DNA from: Allomuricauda sp.
Lineage (GTDB): Bacteria; Bacteroidota; Bacteroidia; Flavobacteriales; Flavobacteriaceae
Assembly (NCBI GenBank): GCA_030148335.1
Contig: JASBTQ010000019.1
Location: forward strand, 173,022 to 237,021
Direction of reading: 5' to 3'
Length of the DNA: 64,000 bases
Position 1 is the first letter of the stretch; every line of letters begins with the position of its first letter. Below are positions 45,473-54,949 of the stretch, piece after piece. A program made the position numbers and the translations under genes. The notes under the pieces are model-generated. The model searched no databases. It was not told where the DNA came from and saw only the letters and a list, made by a program, of their open reading frames with translations.

Positions 45473-47050
45473 ATGAGAATTAAATATATAGTATTTCTAA
45501 TCGGAATGATTTTATTGGGTTCCTGTTCGGACTTTTTGGAAGAAAAACCTCTGAGCGAACTCGATAGCGACCAATTTTTTTCTGAACCTGACCAGGCGTA
45601 CAGTGCGGTGAACTCGTTATATCGAACAGGCTCGCCGAGCATGACGGATGGCGGGGTCTATAGTGGTACGCCCCTGATGCTTGGAGGCTATATGTCCGGC
45701 TATTTTACCAATGAATATGCAGGGCAGGAACTGCATGTGAGCAATACCCAAGAGTTGACCCTGAACGGTGACAACATAGGTGGGTATCTTCAGGACAGAT
45801 GGAGAGACCTGTATTTGGGAATCTCAAGGGCGAACAACGCCATCAAGTATATTCCGGAGACTCCAGAGCTCGGTGATGCAGCAAAAAACCAATTGTTGGC
45901 AGAGGCGAAGTTTTTTAGGGCCTTTTCCTACTACTATTTGGTAAGATGGTTCGGTCCAGTGCCCCTCACAACAGAGCCCTACGAATCCTTGGAAAACCTA
46001 TATCTGGAAAGGAGTTCCGTTGCAGACATCTATGCATTGATAGAAAGTGACCTGACCGAAGCCCTTGAACAGGGTGGATTGCCCACCACAAATATGGTGG
46101 ACAACGGGAAACGTGTCACAGCCGGGGCAGTGGCCACATTGTTGGCCGATGTCTACCTCACCATGAGCGGCAATCCCTTGAATGCGGACAGGTACGCCGA
46201 TGCAGCCACCTTGGCCCAGGAAATCATCAACGGTACTTATGGAACCTATGGTCTGGTTCAGCATGATGAATTGTCACCAGGAGTGGTTGACCTTGAAAAT
46301 TCTGCCTACAACAAGATTAGAAAAGCAGATGCATCCGCCGTTGAGCATATTTATATCAAGGAATACGATCCGGAAATTGGCACCTCGGTATATCCAAGGT
46401 ATTCCTATCCCGTGGCTCTCGCTTCTGAGGTGCTCTATGATATCACCAATGGAGGTTATTTGCCCTCTGAAGGATTTCTAGATCTTTATGACCCAGCTCT
46501 AGACCTCAGGGCACAAGAAAGGCAATATTTCCACACTATTTTTGAACCTACGGGACAAACCTTTGCACCAGCTCCGTTTGTATGGCATGATGACACGGCC
46601 ATTTTTGAAACTGCAAATTCAGGAAAGGATTTCGCGGTCTATGGGTATGCCGATGTATTGTTGATCGCTGCCGAGGCCATTGCACGCTCCAGTGGGGTAA
46701 ATGCAGATGCGGTGAACTATTTGGCGCAGGTCCGTTCCCGCGCCTATTGGGAAACCGATTTGGCCGATGTAGAGGCCAGTCTGTCCGGATTGGGCACGGA
46801 AGCCTTTGTGGAAGAAGTATGGAAGGAAAGACACCGGGAATTGGTGTTTGAGTTCAGGACATGGTTCGATATTGTAAGAACAGGCCAGTTCCCTGTGGCC
46901 GATGCACCGGGCTCCATATCTTTCGTGAGTGCTGTGGGCCACACAACTGAACGTGGGAAAACCATCGAACAAAAGCACATGCTTTTGCCATTGCCAGGAC
47001 CGGAACTACAGCGTAACCCAAGTTTGGGAACAGACAACAATGGGTATTGA
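45473..47050 (+). CDS. SusD/RagB family nutrient-binding outer-membrane lipoprotein
   Basis: 525 residues. Lipoprotein signal FLIGMILLGSCSDFLEEKPLS, then the SusD helical TPR-like fold: FSEPDQAYSAVNSLY, RDLYLGISRANNAIKYIPE, FFRAFSYYYLVRWFGPVPL (the family signature), DVYLTMSGNPLNA, and the C-terminal NYLAQVRSRA, WKERHRELVFEFRTWFDIVRTG. It caps the SusC channel and binds the glycan at the cell surface. It is the last gene of the sigma-FecR-SusC-SusD set, with a strong terminator about 100 bases after the stop. Confidence 0.95.
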   Translation: MRIKYIVFLIGMILLGSCSDFLEEKPLSELDSDQFFSEPDQAYSAVNSLYRTGSPSMTDGGVYSGTPLMLGGYMSGYFTNEYAGQELHVSNTQELTLNGDNIGGYLQDRWRDLYLGISRANNAIKYIPETPELGDAAKNQLLAEAKFFRAFSYYYLVRWFGPVPLTTEPYESLENLYLERSSVADIYALIESDLTEALEQGGLPTTNMVDNGKRVTAGAVATLLADVYLTMSGNPLNADRYADAATLAQEIINGTYGTYGLVQHDELSPGVVDLENSAYNKIRKADASAVEHIYIKEYDPEIGTSVYPRYSYPVALASEVLYDITNGGYLPSEGFLDLYDPALDLRAQERQYFHTIFEPTGQTFAPAPFVWHDDTAIFETANSGKDFAVYGYADVLLIAAEAIARSSGVNADAVNYLAQVRSRAYWETDLADVEASLSGLGTEAFVEEVWKERHRELVFEFRTWFDIVRTGQFPVADAPGSISFVSAVGHTTERGKTIEQKHMLLPLPGPELQRNPSLGTDNNGY

Positions 47051-47151
47051 TCTAAATCAAATGTATATTCTGAAGGAATAGCTGAAACTTCTTTATGGAT
47101 ATCGCGGAAAAAATTCCATAAAGTGGATTTGAGTTAGTTTAGTTAATTTGG

Positions 47152-47182
47152 AGCGGGCCCCTTTTTAGGGGCTCGCTTTTTT
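47152..47182 (+). terminator. Strong intrinsic terminator after SusD gene
   Basis: AGCGGGCCCC (47152-47161) and GGGGCTCGCT (47168-47177), with one G-T pair, loop TTTTTA and a run of six T. This is a clear end of the first SusCD transcription unit. Confidence 0.85.
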
Positions 47183-47232
47183 ATTTGGGAAGATGGTTGA
47201 TTGCGGAAGAAAGTTGGAACCAGAAATGAAAA

Positions 47233-47259
47233 AACCCTGCAATCCAAGATTACAGGGTT
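47233..47259 (-). terminator. tRNA-type terminator on the minus strand
   Basis: AACCCTGCAATC and GATTACAGGGTT form a 12-bp stem with one mismatch and a three-base loop. Read on the minus strand it ends in a run of six T. It follows the tRNA remnant directly, as terminators of flavobacterial tRNA genes do. Confidence 0.65.
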
Positions 47260-47271
47260 CTGTTATGAAAA

Positions 47272-47298
47272 GTGACCTCGGCAGGACAGAATTCGAAC
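47272..47298 (-). pseudogene. 3'-end remnant of a tRNA gene (possibly tRNA-Arg)
   Basis: On the minus strand the sequence reads GTTCGAAT, five extra bases (TCTGT), then CCTGCC and GAGGTCAC. This is the T-loop, T-stem 3' arm and acceptor 3' strand of a tRNA, with a small insertion, followed by a terminator. The rest of the tRNA (D-arm, anticodon) is absent upstream. The acceptor strand CGAGGTC would pair with GACCTCG, seen in some Bacteroidota tRNA-Arg genes; the identity is uncertain. Such 3' fragments mark integration sites. Confidence 0.5.
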
Positions 47299-47368
47299 TT
47301 TTTAAAGAAAGATATTGAAATCATTTTAAATAAGTCATTTCATATCAGAAGAGCTTGATTTTAGCCCA

Positions 47369-47551
47369 TCAAGGAGTATAAATATTCTCCACCTCATATG
47401 TCGTCAAGCGGTAAAGCTTAGAGAAATCGATGTGCTTGTCCACCGTGTTCGGAAGATGCCTAACTTCTGGCTTATCCGCCGCTTGCTCACACCCCAGGTG
47501 TAGAATTTGAATATCTATTTATTTTTGCACGTCTACCTGCTTGTTCGCCAT
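47369..47551 (-). pseudogene. istA: IS21-family istA N-terminal fragment
   Basis: Read on the minus strand from ATG at 47551: MANKQVDVQK, stop. Then in the next frame FKFYTWGVSKRRISQKLGI, and in the first frame again NTVDKHIDFSKLYRLTTYEVE-like sequence. Joined, these give the IstA helix-turn-helix region (QKIKxxxxLxxxGxSKRRIAxxLGISRNTVxKYI). At least two frame lesions are present and the catalytic domain is missing. Just upstream, 47590-47650 holds repeated CTCACTTT-like words on the plus strand, resembling IS21 terminal repeats. Confidence 0.55.
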
Positions 47552-47863
47552 GGTCCTCTTTGGCAAAAAAAGACCTTTGGGACTTTACAAACAGCACAAA
47601 TCAAAAGTGGCTCACTTTCACTGGCCAGCTACACTCACTTTGACCCGACGAAGATGATATACTATGTCTGGCGTTTCCACTAATTCAAGGGTTAAACTAA
47701 TATATTGAGATTGTCAGATTAAGTATTAACTAATATACATAAGTGCTCGATTTTATTATATTTATCCAGGGAAAATCCCTCCCCTTTAAGTGAGACTTTA
47801 GGTTGTATATTATTTATGTAGAATGTAGGACCTCCTGAAGGCTCCCTGTTACTTGTTCATGTA

Positions 47864-48832
47864 TGTGACTACGTCAACTAAAAGTGTACTATTTTGATAA
47901 TATTTAAAGAGACACTTTTGAGATGGAAGTTCAAACTGAGGGTATTGGACTTTGCAATAGATTATGGAAAGGTCAAGGAAACCTGTGAGATGTTCAATGT
48001 GAGCAGGAGCACTTTCTTTAGCTGGAAAAGAAAGTATGATTAGTATGGGACAGAGGGTCTTTTAAGGAAAAAAAGGGAAGCGGATACCTACCCCAATAGA
48101 ATCAATCAAAAAACGGTTGATCTGATATTGGACCTTAGAAGGAAATACAAACTTGGCGCATGGCGTATCAAATGGTACTTGGAAAGATACCATGACATCA
48201 ATATTTCTGAATCAAGTGTTTATAGGACCCTTAAAAGAAACGGTATCAAACCGCTCAAACGAGCAGTTACCAGAAAAGCGATGGGACCTAAACGTTACGC
48301 CAAGGAAACTCCGGGACACCATGTCCAAGTGGATGTTAAATTCTTGATTTTCCACACCAACGAAGGAAAAAAGATAAAACGATATCAGTACACGGCCATT
48401 GATGATTACACGCGTATCAGGGCATTGAAAGTATATGAAAGTCACAACCAGTCAAGTTCCATTGACTTTATGGATTATGTTGCCAATAAGTTCCCTTTCC
48501 GAATCCATGCAGTCCAGACAGACAATTGACATGAGTTCCAATCTAGGTTCAATTGGCACGTGAAGGACCTTGGCATGGAGCACCGTTACATAGAGCCAGG
48601 AAGACCACAGCTCACGGAAAGGTGGAACGATCACACCTCACGGACAAGAAAGAGTTTTATCAACTACTAGATTATTCTGATGATGTTGATTTGAACAAGA
48701 AAATAAAACAATGGGAAGACTTTTATAACTTTATAGAACACAAGGTGCATTTAAGGGAAAGACACCCTATGAGATTTTAATGTTTCACTTAAAAGAATGA
48801 GAGTTTATTGCCATTTTAGCTGAAGTAGCACA
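47864..48832 (+). mobile_element. Degenerate IS481-type insertion sequence
   Basis: A 969-base element is bounded by imperfect inverted repeats. The left end is TGTGACTACGTCAACTAAAA (47864-47883); the right end, read inward on the minus strand, is TGTGCTACTTCAGCTAAAA (48832-48814). It contains a single transposase reading frame with several lesions. No clear target duplication is visible in the flanks. The right end is 76 bases upstream of the sulfatase start, so it may influence that gene's transcription. Confidence 0.7.
47918..48800 (+). pseudogene. IS481-family transposase, inactivated
   Basis: The conceptual protein runs from LLRWKFKLRVLDFAIDYGKV through the HTH MFNVSRSTFFSWKRKYD, the LGAWRIKWYLERYHDI region, and the rve/DDE core GHHVQVDVKFL and YTAIDDYTR, to a GKVERSHLTDKKEFYQLL segment and a YEILMFHLKE tail. 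Lesions: an in-frame TAG after KRKYD (48041 region), TGA replacing the Gly codon after QTDN (48530), a one-base loss at about 48603 (CTCACGG for CTCAACGG) and another frame change near 48762. The fragment 48128-48529 alone carries the first part of the DDE domain. It cannot encode a functional transposase. Confidence 0.8.
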
Positions 48833-48908
48833 CTAGAAAAAAAAATCAAAATCTTGTCTATAAAAGGAAAATGGATCGCTCTAATTAGTGAAGCCAATCT
48901 TGTACAAC

Positions 48909-50648
48909 ATGATTTTTGATTCTTTTTCGCATACTGTAACATTATTTTTAAGAACGATTACCAAACGATTTACGATTCTTCTTATATTTATTTTCACCGC
49001 GCACACATTTTCCCAGACCAAATCTAATATTGTTTGGATCGTTTGTGAAGATATTTCCCCCTATATCGGGGTTTATGGGGATGCCACTGTGCGGACTCCC
49101 AATATTGACGCACTGGCAAGGGATGGCGTTAGGTATACGCGGGTATATACGACTGCTGGGGTCTGTGCCCCAAGTAGGTCCTCTATCATTACGGGAATGA
49201 ACCAGATCTCCATCGGGACTTCCCATATGAGAACTACTCATAACAACTCAAAATTGATGCCCGAAGGGGTCCCCAGCTATTCGGCCGTGTTACCACCAAA
49301 AGTCAAGGCTTTTCCCGAGTATCTGAGAAAAGTTGGGTATTACACATCGAACAACGCAAAAGAAGATTATCAATTTGAGGAGCCCGTGACCGTTTGGGAC
49401 GAAAGCAGTATTGGTGCCTCCTACCAAAACAGGAAGGCTGGGCAACCTTTCTTCAGTGTCTTTAACTTTGCCATTTCGCATGAGTCCCAAATCATTTCTC
49501 CTCCAGATTCCCTCTACTACGATCCATCTAAAATGGTGCTGCCCCTTTATTACCAGAATACGGAACAAATGAGGCACGACAAGGCTGCCTTGTATACTCG
49601 GATTGAGCAAATGGACAGTGATGTGGGAGAATTGATCCAACAACTAAAAAAAGATGGGGTCTATGATGATAGTTATGTGATCTTTTATAGTGATCATGGA
49701 GGCAATTTGCCCTGGATGAAACGTGAAATCTTGGAGAGAGGCACCCATATCCCATTTGTTGTGAAACATCCAGGATCTGAAATGGCCGGTACCGTGAACA
49801 ATGACTTGATCAGTTCCGTTGATTTCGCCCCCAGTATGTTATCCATTGCCAGGGCTGATATTCCAGACTACTTGCAGGGCAAGCCATTTTTGGGCCCAAA
49901 ATCGGGAAGTGAAAAGAACCAATATGTATTTGCCGGCAGGGATAGAATGGCGGATAAATATGATAGAGTTCGCTCTGTGACCGATGGGACCTTTAGGTAC
50001 GTTTATAATTTTCATCCCGAATTGCCCAAATACCAGGATTTGGCCTACAGAAGACAAATGGTCAGCATGCAGGAAATCATTGATATGAGGGATGCAGGCA
50101 AGATTACCAATCCATACCTTTCGGACTGGTTCAATACGCCAAAACCGCAAGAAGAATTCTATTATACCACCAAAGATCCGGACGAAGTACACAATCTAGC
50201 AGACGACCCCGCATACCAAGACAAGAAAAACGAGTTGAAAGAAGTACTTTTTAACTGGCTGGAAGTTGTTGGGGACACCGGTAAAATTCCAGAAAAAGAA
50301 ATGGTCAGGAACATGTGGTGGAAAGGTAAGGATGATGCCCCTATGACCGAAAAACCAGTCATAAAAAAAAGCAAGGAAGGTGTAACACTTTCATGTGCCA
50401 CCGATGGTGCCTCCATAGGTTATCGAATATTCAAGGACAATGTAGCGGATTCCACCTTGGTACGGGACATAAAAACTTGGGACTTTTTCTACCTAATGCC
50501 ACATAACAACAAAAAAACAGTGACCGTGCCCAAGCCGTGGAATGTTTACACCGGTGGTAACATATCACTCAAAAAAGGGCAGACCATTCAAGTCAATGCG
50601 CATCGTATAGGATATAAGCCAACAGAAATCATCTATAAGTTTAAATAA
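48909..50648 (+). CDS. Exported sulfatase, heparan N-sulfatase-like (S1 type)
   Basis: About 580 residues. Signal FTILLIFIFTAHTFSQ, then a type I sulfatase: NIVWIVCEDISPYIGVYGD (metal-binding acidic residues), the formylglycine motif GVCAPSRSSIITG (C-A-P-S-R), SYVIFYSDHGGNLPWMKRE (second metal site) and HIPFVVKHPG. A C-terminal extension of ~100 residues, partly a beta-rich add-on, follows the core. It resembles N-sulfoglucosamine sulfohydrolase-like enzymes, but its substrate is unproven. The Cys must be converted to formylglycine. A GTG at 48888 would extend it; ATG 48909 is chosen. The stop is seven bases before a second sulfatase. Confidence 0.9.
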   Translation: MIFDSFSHTVTLFLRTITKRFTILLIFIFTAHTFSQTKSNIVWIVCEDISPYIGVYGDATVRTPNIDALARDGVRYTRVYTTAGVCAPSRSSIITGMNQISIGTSHMRTTHNNSKLMPEGVPSYSAVLPPKVKAFPEYLRKVGYYTSNNAKEDYQFEEPVTVWDESSIGASYQNRKAGQPFFSVFNFAISHESQIISPPDSLYYDPSKMVLPLYYQNTEQMRHDKAALYTRIEQMDSDVGELIQQLKKDGVYDDSYVIFYSDHGGNLPWMKREILERGTHIPFVVKHPGSEMAGTVNNDLISSVDFAPSMLSIARADIPDYLQGKPFLGPKSGSEKNQYVFAGRDRMADKYDRVRSVTDGTFRYVYNFHPELPKYQDLAYRRQMVSMQEIIDMRDAGKITNPYLSDWFNTPKPQEEFYYTTKDPDEVHNLADDPAYQDKKNELKEVLFNWLEVVGDTGKIPEKEMVRNMWWKGKDDAPMTEKPVIKKSKEGVTLSCATDGASIGYRIFKDNVADSTLVRDIKTWDFFYLMPHNNKKTVTVPKPWNVYTGGNISLKKGQTIQVNAHRIGYKPTEIIYKFK

Positions 50649-50654
50649 AATAAC

Positions 50655-52298
50655 ATGAAGAATCCTTTTCAAATCATACTGGTATTCGTAATGTTGTGGT
50701 CGTTCAGCATTACCAAAATACAGGCCCAACAAAAAGATGAAAACCAAAAAAGGCCCAATATTGTCTTCATTATCAGTGATGACCATGCCTATCAGGCCAT
50801 CAGTGCCTATGGCGGTAGATTGGCCCAAGTAGCACCAACTCCCAATATTGATCGGATTGCCAAGGAAGGCATGCTCTTTGAGAATTGTCTGGTTGCCAAT
50901 TCTATTTGTGGGCCATCAAGGGCTACCATACTCACGGGCAAGTACAGTCATAAAAATGGATTTATCGACAATAGGTTCGGTACCAAATTCGACTTTGACC
51001 AACAAACCTTTGGTGAATTGCTCCAACAGGCGGGATACAAAACCGGGGTGCTCGGTAAACTACATCTGGGCGATAAACCGACCAAAGGATTCGATTATAT
51101 CGACATTCTACCAGGTCAGGGATCCTATTACAATCCCCTTTTCATCAATAATGAGGGACAATATCAATTGGAAGGATACACTACGGAAATCATTACGGAG
51201 AAAGCCATCAAATGGATTGACGCCATCAAATCCGATGACCAGCCCTTTATGCTGTTTTTGGGACACAAATCCTCACACAGACCATGGCAGCCGGGACCAA
51301 ATGAGTTGGGCATGTATGAAAATGTAGAGATTCCAGAACCAAAGACTTTGTTCGATGATTACTCAGGAAACAGGGAGGTAGCCGCCATGAACTATATGTC
51401 CATTTCCGAAGCCATGAAAATGGCACAGGATATTAAAATAACGGACCAACCCCAAGCTGGTTTTACAGAGGAACAACAGAAAAAATGGGATTCTATCTAT
51501 GGGCCTATCAACGAAAAGGTCAAGAAAGCTAATCTTAAGGGAGACAATCTGACCCGTTTTAAGTATCAACGTTACATGCGGGATTATTTGGCCTGTATTG
51601 CCGGCGTGGACAAAGGGGTTGGCCAAGTATTGGATTATTTAAAGGAAGCTGGGCTCGATGAGAACACTATTGTTATTTATACCTCCGACCAAGGATTCTA
51701 TTTGGGGGAACACGGCTGGTTTGATAAAAGATGGATGTATAAGGAATCTTTGCAAACTCCATTACTGGTAAAGTTGCCCGGTAAGGTCAGCCCAGGAACG
51801 ACCAATAAGGACCTGGTTTCCAATCTGGATTTTGCCGAAACCTTTTTGGATATCGCACAAACCGAAATTTCAGCGGACATGCAAGGGAAAAGCATGCTGC
51901 CCATTTTAGAGGGAAACACACCTAAGGATTGGAGAAAAGCCCATTACTACCACTACTACGAACATCCTTCCGAGCACGATGTAAGAAGGCATTACGGAAT
52001 TACCACCGATAGATACATGTTGATCCATTTCTACTATGATTTGGATAAATGGGAATTATACGACTTCCAAAAGGATCCTAATGAACTGAACAATGTATAT
52101 GGAGATCTATCCTATGCAAGCATCCAAAAAGAGCTTCACAAGGAACTTGAACAATTAAGGGTGAAATACGGGGACAACGATGCCCAAAACCGGCAATTCA
52201 TTGAGGAATATTATGAAAAGGTCAAAGCCAACCCATTGGTTGAATATTGGAAACTTTCCCCCGAAAAAAGAAAAAGGTTGTACCAAGAATATTTATAA
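50655..52298 (+). CDS. Exported sulfatase, N-acetylglucosamine-6-sulfatase/arylsulfatase-like (S1 type)
   Basis: 547 residues. The signal peptide ends FSITKIQAQ, then a type I sulfatase: RPNIVFIISDDHAYQAISAYGG with Asp-Asp metal ligands, motif NSICGPSRATILTGKYSHKNGF (C-G-P-S-R), NTIVIYTSDQGFYLGEHGWFDKRWMYKES and TPLLVKLPG. The tail TDRYMLIHFYYDLDKWELYDFQKDPNELNN is typical of glucosamine-6-sulfatase-like and mucin-desulfating enzymes. Substrate remains unknown. It is co-transcribed with the first sulfatase and followed by the FGE-like gene after 54 bases. Confidence 0.92.
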   Translation: MKNPFQIILVFVMLWSFSITKIQAQQKDENQKRPNIVFIISDDHAYQAISAYGGRLAQVAPTPNIDRIAKEGMLFENCLVANSICGPSRATILTGKYSHKNGFIDNRFGTKFDFDQQTFGELLQQAGYKTGVLGKLHLGDKPTKGFDYIDILPGQGSYYNPLFINNEGQYQLEGYTTEIITEKAIKWIDAIKSDDQPFMLFLGHKSSHRPWQPGPNELGMYENVEIPEPKTLFDDYSGNREVAAMNYMSISEAMKMAQDIKITDQPQAGFTEEQQKKWDSIYGPINEKVKKANLKGDNLTRFKYQRYMRDYLACIAGVDKGVGQVLDYLKEAGLDENTIVIYTSDQGFYLGEHGWFDKRWMYKESLQTPLLVKLPGKVSPGTTNKDLVSNLDFAETFLDIAQTEISADMQGKSMLPILEGNTPKDWRKAHYYHYYEHPSEHDVRRHYGITTDRYMLIHFYYDLDKWELYDFQKDPNELNNVYGDLSYASIQKELHKELEQLRVKYGDNDAQNRQFIEEYYEKVKANPLVEYWKLSPEKRKRLYQEYL

Positions 52299-52352
52299 AC
52301 ACGAAATTAACCATATAGTCCAGGTCAAAACATCTTCATAGAACCAAGAACA

Positions 52353-53462
52353 ATGGTATTAAAGCATAAATCGGCACTTTTTATTATCCTGTTTGTCTTC
52401 CTGATAGGGTGCAGGACCAAAACAGATGGAGCAAATGAATCCATTGGCATAACAGAAATAGAGGGGCCTCCAAAATTAACAGATTCACCGACCGAAGCAC
52501 CAGAAGGTATGGTTTGGATACCAGGTGGAGAATTTATGGAGGGTGCCGTCGCTAAGGACAAAATGGCCATGATGCATGAAAAGCCGGCGCACCAGGTGCA
52601 CGTTGACGGTTTTTTTATGGACATCCATGAGGTCACCAATGAACAGTTCGTCAAATTTGTGGATGAGACCGGTTACGTAACTGTCGCAGAACGGGAAATT
52701 GATTGGGAGGAAATGAAGAAACAATTGCCAGAGGGCACTCCCAAACCCCATGACTCCATTTTGCAGCCAGGGTCCCTTGTGTTCAAAAAAACCAAATCCA
52801 GTGTGACTAACCTATATGATTATTCGCAATGGTGGGAATGGAAGATAGGTGCCAATTGGAAACATCCCAACGGGCCGGAAAGCACTATTAAGGACAAGGA
52901 AAATGAGCCTGTGGTGCACATTGCCCTTGAGGATGCCCTGGCCTATTGTAAGTGGGCGGGAAGGAGATTACCCACCGAGGCCGAGTGGGAATATGCCGCA
53001 CGGGCAGGCAAAAAGGACGAGCTGTTCTTTTGGGGAAGCGATGTCTCGCAGTTGAGTTCCCATGCCAATTCGTGGGAAGGGGAATTTCCGTTGAACAATA
53101 CCAAAGAGGATGGATTTGAGCGTAGGGCCCCCGTGATGAGCTATCCCAAGAACGACTTTGGCCTTTACGATATGGCCGGAAATGTCTGGGAATGGACTAG
53201 CGACTGGTACAACACGAATTATTATAAGGAACTTGCGGACAAAAACGAGGTTACCCAAAACCCTAAAGGGGCTTTTGAGGCCTATAATCCCTCGAACCCA
53301 TATGCCAAGGAAAAAGTGATCAAGGGCGGGTCTTTCCTATGCAGTGCCTCCTATTGTGCCAGCTACCGGATAAGTGCCCGTATGGCCACCAGTCCTGATT
53401 CGGGAATGGAGCATTTAGGGTTTAGGACAGTAATGCCGGTAAAAATGCCCAGAAACAAATAG
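52353..53462 (+). CDS. FGE/SUMF1-like (formylglycine-generating) lipoprotein
   Basis: 369 residues with a lipoprotein signal (FIILFVFLIGC, Cys at about 21). The C-type-lectin-like FGE-sulfatase fold follows: MVWIPGGEFMEG, FMDIHEVTNEQFVKFVDETGYVT, CKWAGRRLPTEAEWEYAARAGK, GLYDMAGNVWEWTSDWY and the terminal KGGSFLCSASYCASYRISAR. The CxxxxC spacing matches the copper-binding cysteine pair of true formylglycine-generating enzymes, rather than the EgtB/PvdO relatives. It may oxidise the CxPxR cysteine of the two upstream sulfatases in the periplasm. Many FGE-fold lipoproteins in Bacteroidota have no known activity, so this is inference. Confidence 0.9.
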   Translation: MVLKHKSALFIILFVFLIGCRTKTDGANESIGITEIEGPPKLTDSPTEAPEGMVWIPGGEFMEGAVAKDKMAMMHEKPAHQVHVDGFFMDIHEVTNEQFVKFVDETGYVTVAEREIDWEEMKKQLPEGTPKPHDSILQPGSLVFKKTKSSVTNLYDYSQWWEWKIGANWKHPNGPESTIKDKENEPVVHIALEDALAYCKWAGRRLPTEAEWEYAARAGKKDELFFWGSDVSQLSSHANSWEGEFPLNNTKEDGFERRAPVMSYPKNDFGLYDMAGNVWEWTSDWYNTNYYKELADKNEVTQNPKGAFEAYNPSNPYAKEKVIKGGSFLCSASYCASYRISARMATSPDSGMEHLGFRTVMPVKMPRNK

Positions 53463-53537
53463 CATCTATATGATTCCTCCCAAAAATCCTAAAAACGGAA
53501 AGCCAAAAAACAGTCTTTGAACACAAAATACACCAAT

Positions 53538-54513
53538 ATGAAATCCTAAAAGCGCCCATTCTATTTTAGCATTGCTGTTTCAGTTATACTCTTGACGGGC
53601 TGCAGTGGTCCAAAATTTACCGAAGAGAATAAAGGAGAATTCAATCTTGTACACCAACAAGTTGGGAAAAGTTTAGGGTATTGCTCTAAATCCGGGGTTC
53701 TCATCCTTGAAGTAGATCAATTGGCCTTCAAGGATCTAAATCAAAATGGGACTGGATTCCTATGAGGATTGGCGATTGCCCGTTGAGGAACGAGCCCAGG
53801 ACTTGGCTTCCAAGATGAGCATTGAGCGAATTGCCGGATTGATGTTGTACAGTGCCCACCAATCCATTCCAGGAGGTGGGAACCGTTTTTTTGGTCCGGC
53901 GACCTACAATGTAAAGCCTTTTGCGGAAAGTGGGGCAAAGGCAAGTGACCTTTCCGATGCCCAACAAGTTTTTTTAAAGTATGACAACTTACGGCATGTA
54001 TTGATTACCAGCGTGGAATCTCCCGGAGTTGCTGCGCAATGGAACAACAATGCGCAAGCCTTTGTGGAAGGTATCGGCATGGGCATTCCGGTGAACACGA
54101 GTTCGTATCCAAGGCATGGCAGCGATTCCTATGCGGAATTCAATGCAGGATCGGGCGGACAGATTTCCATGTGGCCCAGTAGCTTGGGCATTGCGGCCAG
54201 TTTTGATCCTGGATTGATGAAGCAATTTGGGGAGATTGCTTCCAAGGAATATCGTGCCTTGTGCATTGCCACGGCACTCTCCTCCCAAATTGATTTGGCC
54301 ACGGAACCCCGTTGGTCCCGTTTTGATGGTACCATGGGTGAGGACCCTAAATTGGCCACCGATATGGCCAGGGCCTATGTGGATGGATTTCAATCTTCCG
54401 GTGATGGCGGTTGGGGCTACCAAAGCGTGAATGCGATGGTGAAACACTGGCCTGGGGGTGGTCCCGAAGAAGGAGGGCATGACGCCCATTTTGGTTATGG
54501 AGCCTACGCAGTA
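53538..54513 (+). pseudogene. GH3 family beta-glucosidase-like lipoprotein, truncated
   Basis: A GH3 N-terminal region with multiple lesions. The ATG at 53538 (MKS) is followed by TAA at codon 4; reading through gives a lipoprotein signal (FYFSIAVSVILLTGC). The frame then breaks near 53750 in the FKDLNQNG-xLDSYEDWRLPVEER linker. Downstream, 53746-54513 is open: LASKMSIERIAGLMLYS, PSSLGIAASFDPGLMKQFGEIASKEYRAL, the MGEDPKLATDMARAYVDGFQ region and KHWPGGGPEEGGHDAHFGYG, with conserved GH3 motifs. It then runs into an IS5 remnant at about 54511; the catalytic half and FnIII domain are lost. Confidence 0.85.
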
Positions 54514-54949
54514 CCTCGATGTCAAAAAGGTCATTGTGGTTACCGGATACCGGTTCCGAGATGGCCAAGGGCAGTCCCTGCCTATCGGTAAGGAAGAGGG
54601 CATTGGTGGTCCTGCCCTTTTTGCGGCCTTGGTATTCCACGGCCTAGCCTCCCCTGATGGCAGTGTGGCTGCCGTCAAGATCGACACTGGAGAGGTCGAA
54701 CATGTCCCTGTACCGTTTTAAAATACCGATCCAACAATCCAGAAATGTCCCTGAACGGCACCATTTGCGATAATGGTGGTAGACCGATTGCCAACTCAGG
54801 ACCTTTTGGGAGAACAGCGAGCTCGTGGGCAGGTACTCCCATTGCACGCCCGTCTTCAACTTGTAGAGTATCGCATTGACAATCTCGTACAAGGGAGCCG
54901 TTGGGGCAAAACCCCTTTTCGGTAAAGGTATGTGCGGAACTATCTCCAT
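54511..54949 (-). pseudogene. IS5-family transposase fragment
   Basis: Read on the minus strand from ATG 54949: PLYEIVNAILYKLKTGVQW, an N-terminal helical region, then SVDLDGSHTAIRGG with the first catalytic Asp, an in-frame TAG where a Glu codon would be expected, and VEYQGRKKGRTTNALFLTDRQGLPLAI up to SGNHNDLFDIEV. The frame then continues into antisense GH3 sequence, so the C-terminal half with the remaining DDE residues is missing. It is a 5' IS fragment fused to the GH3 pseudogene, a scar of insertion plus deletion. Confidence 0.8.

Noticed and set aside
47590..47863. Extra gene in the IS-scarred spacer
   Set aside because: Stops in all frames on both strands beyond short stretches. Only IS-end-like words and no coding signal.
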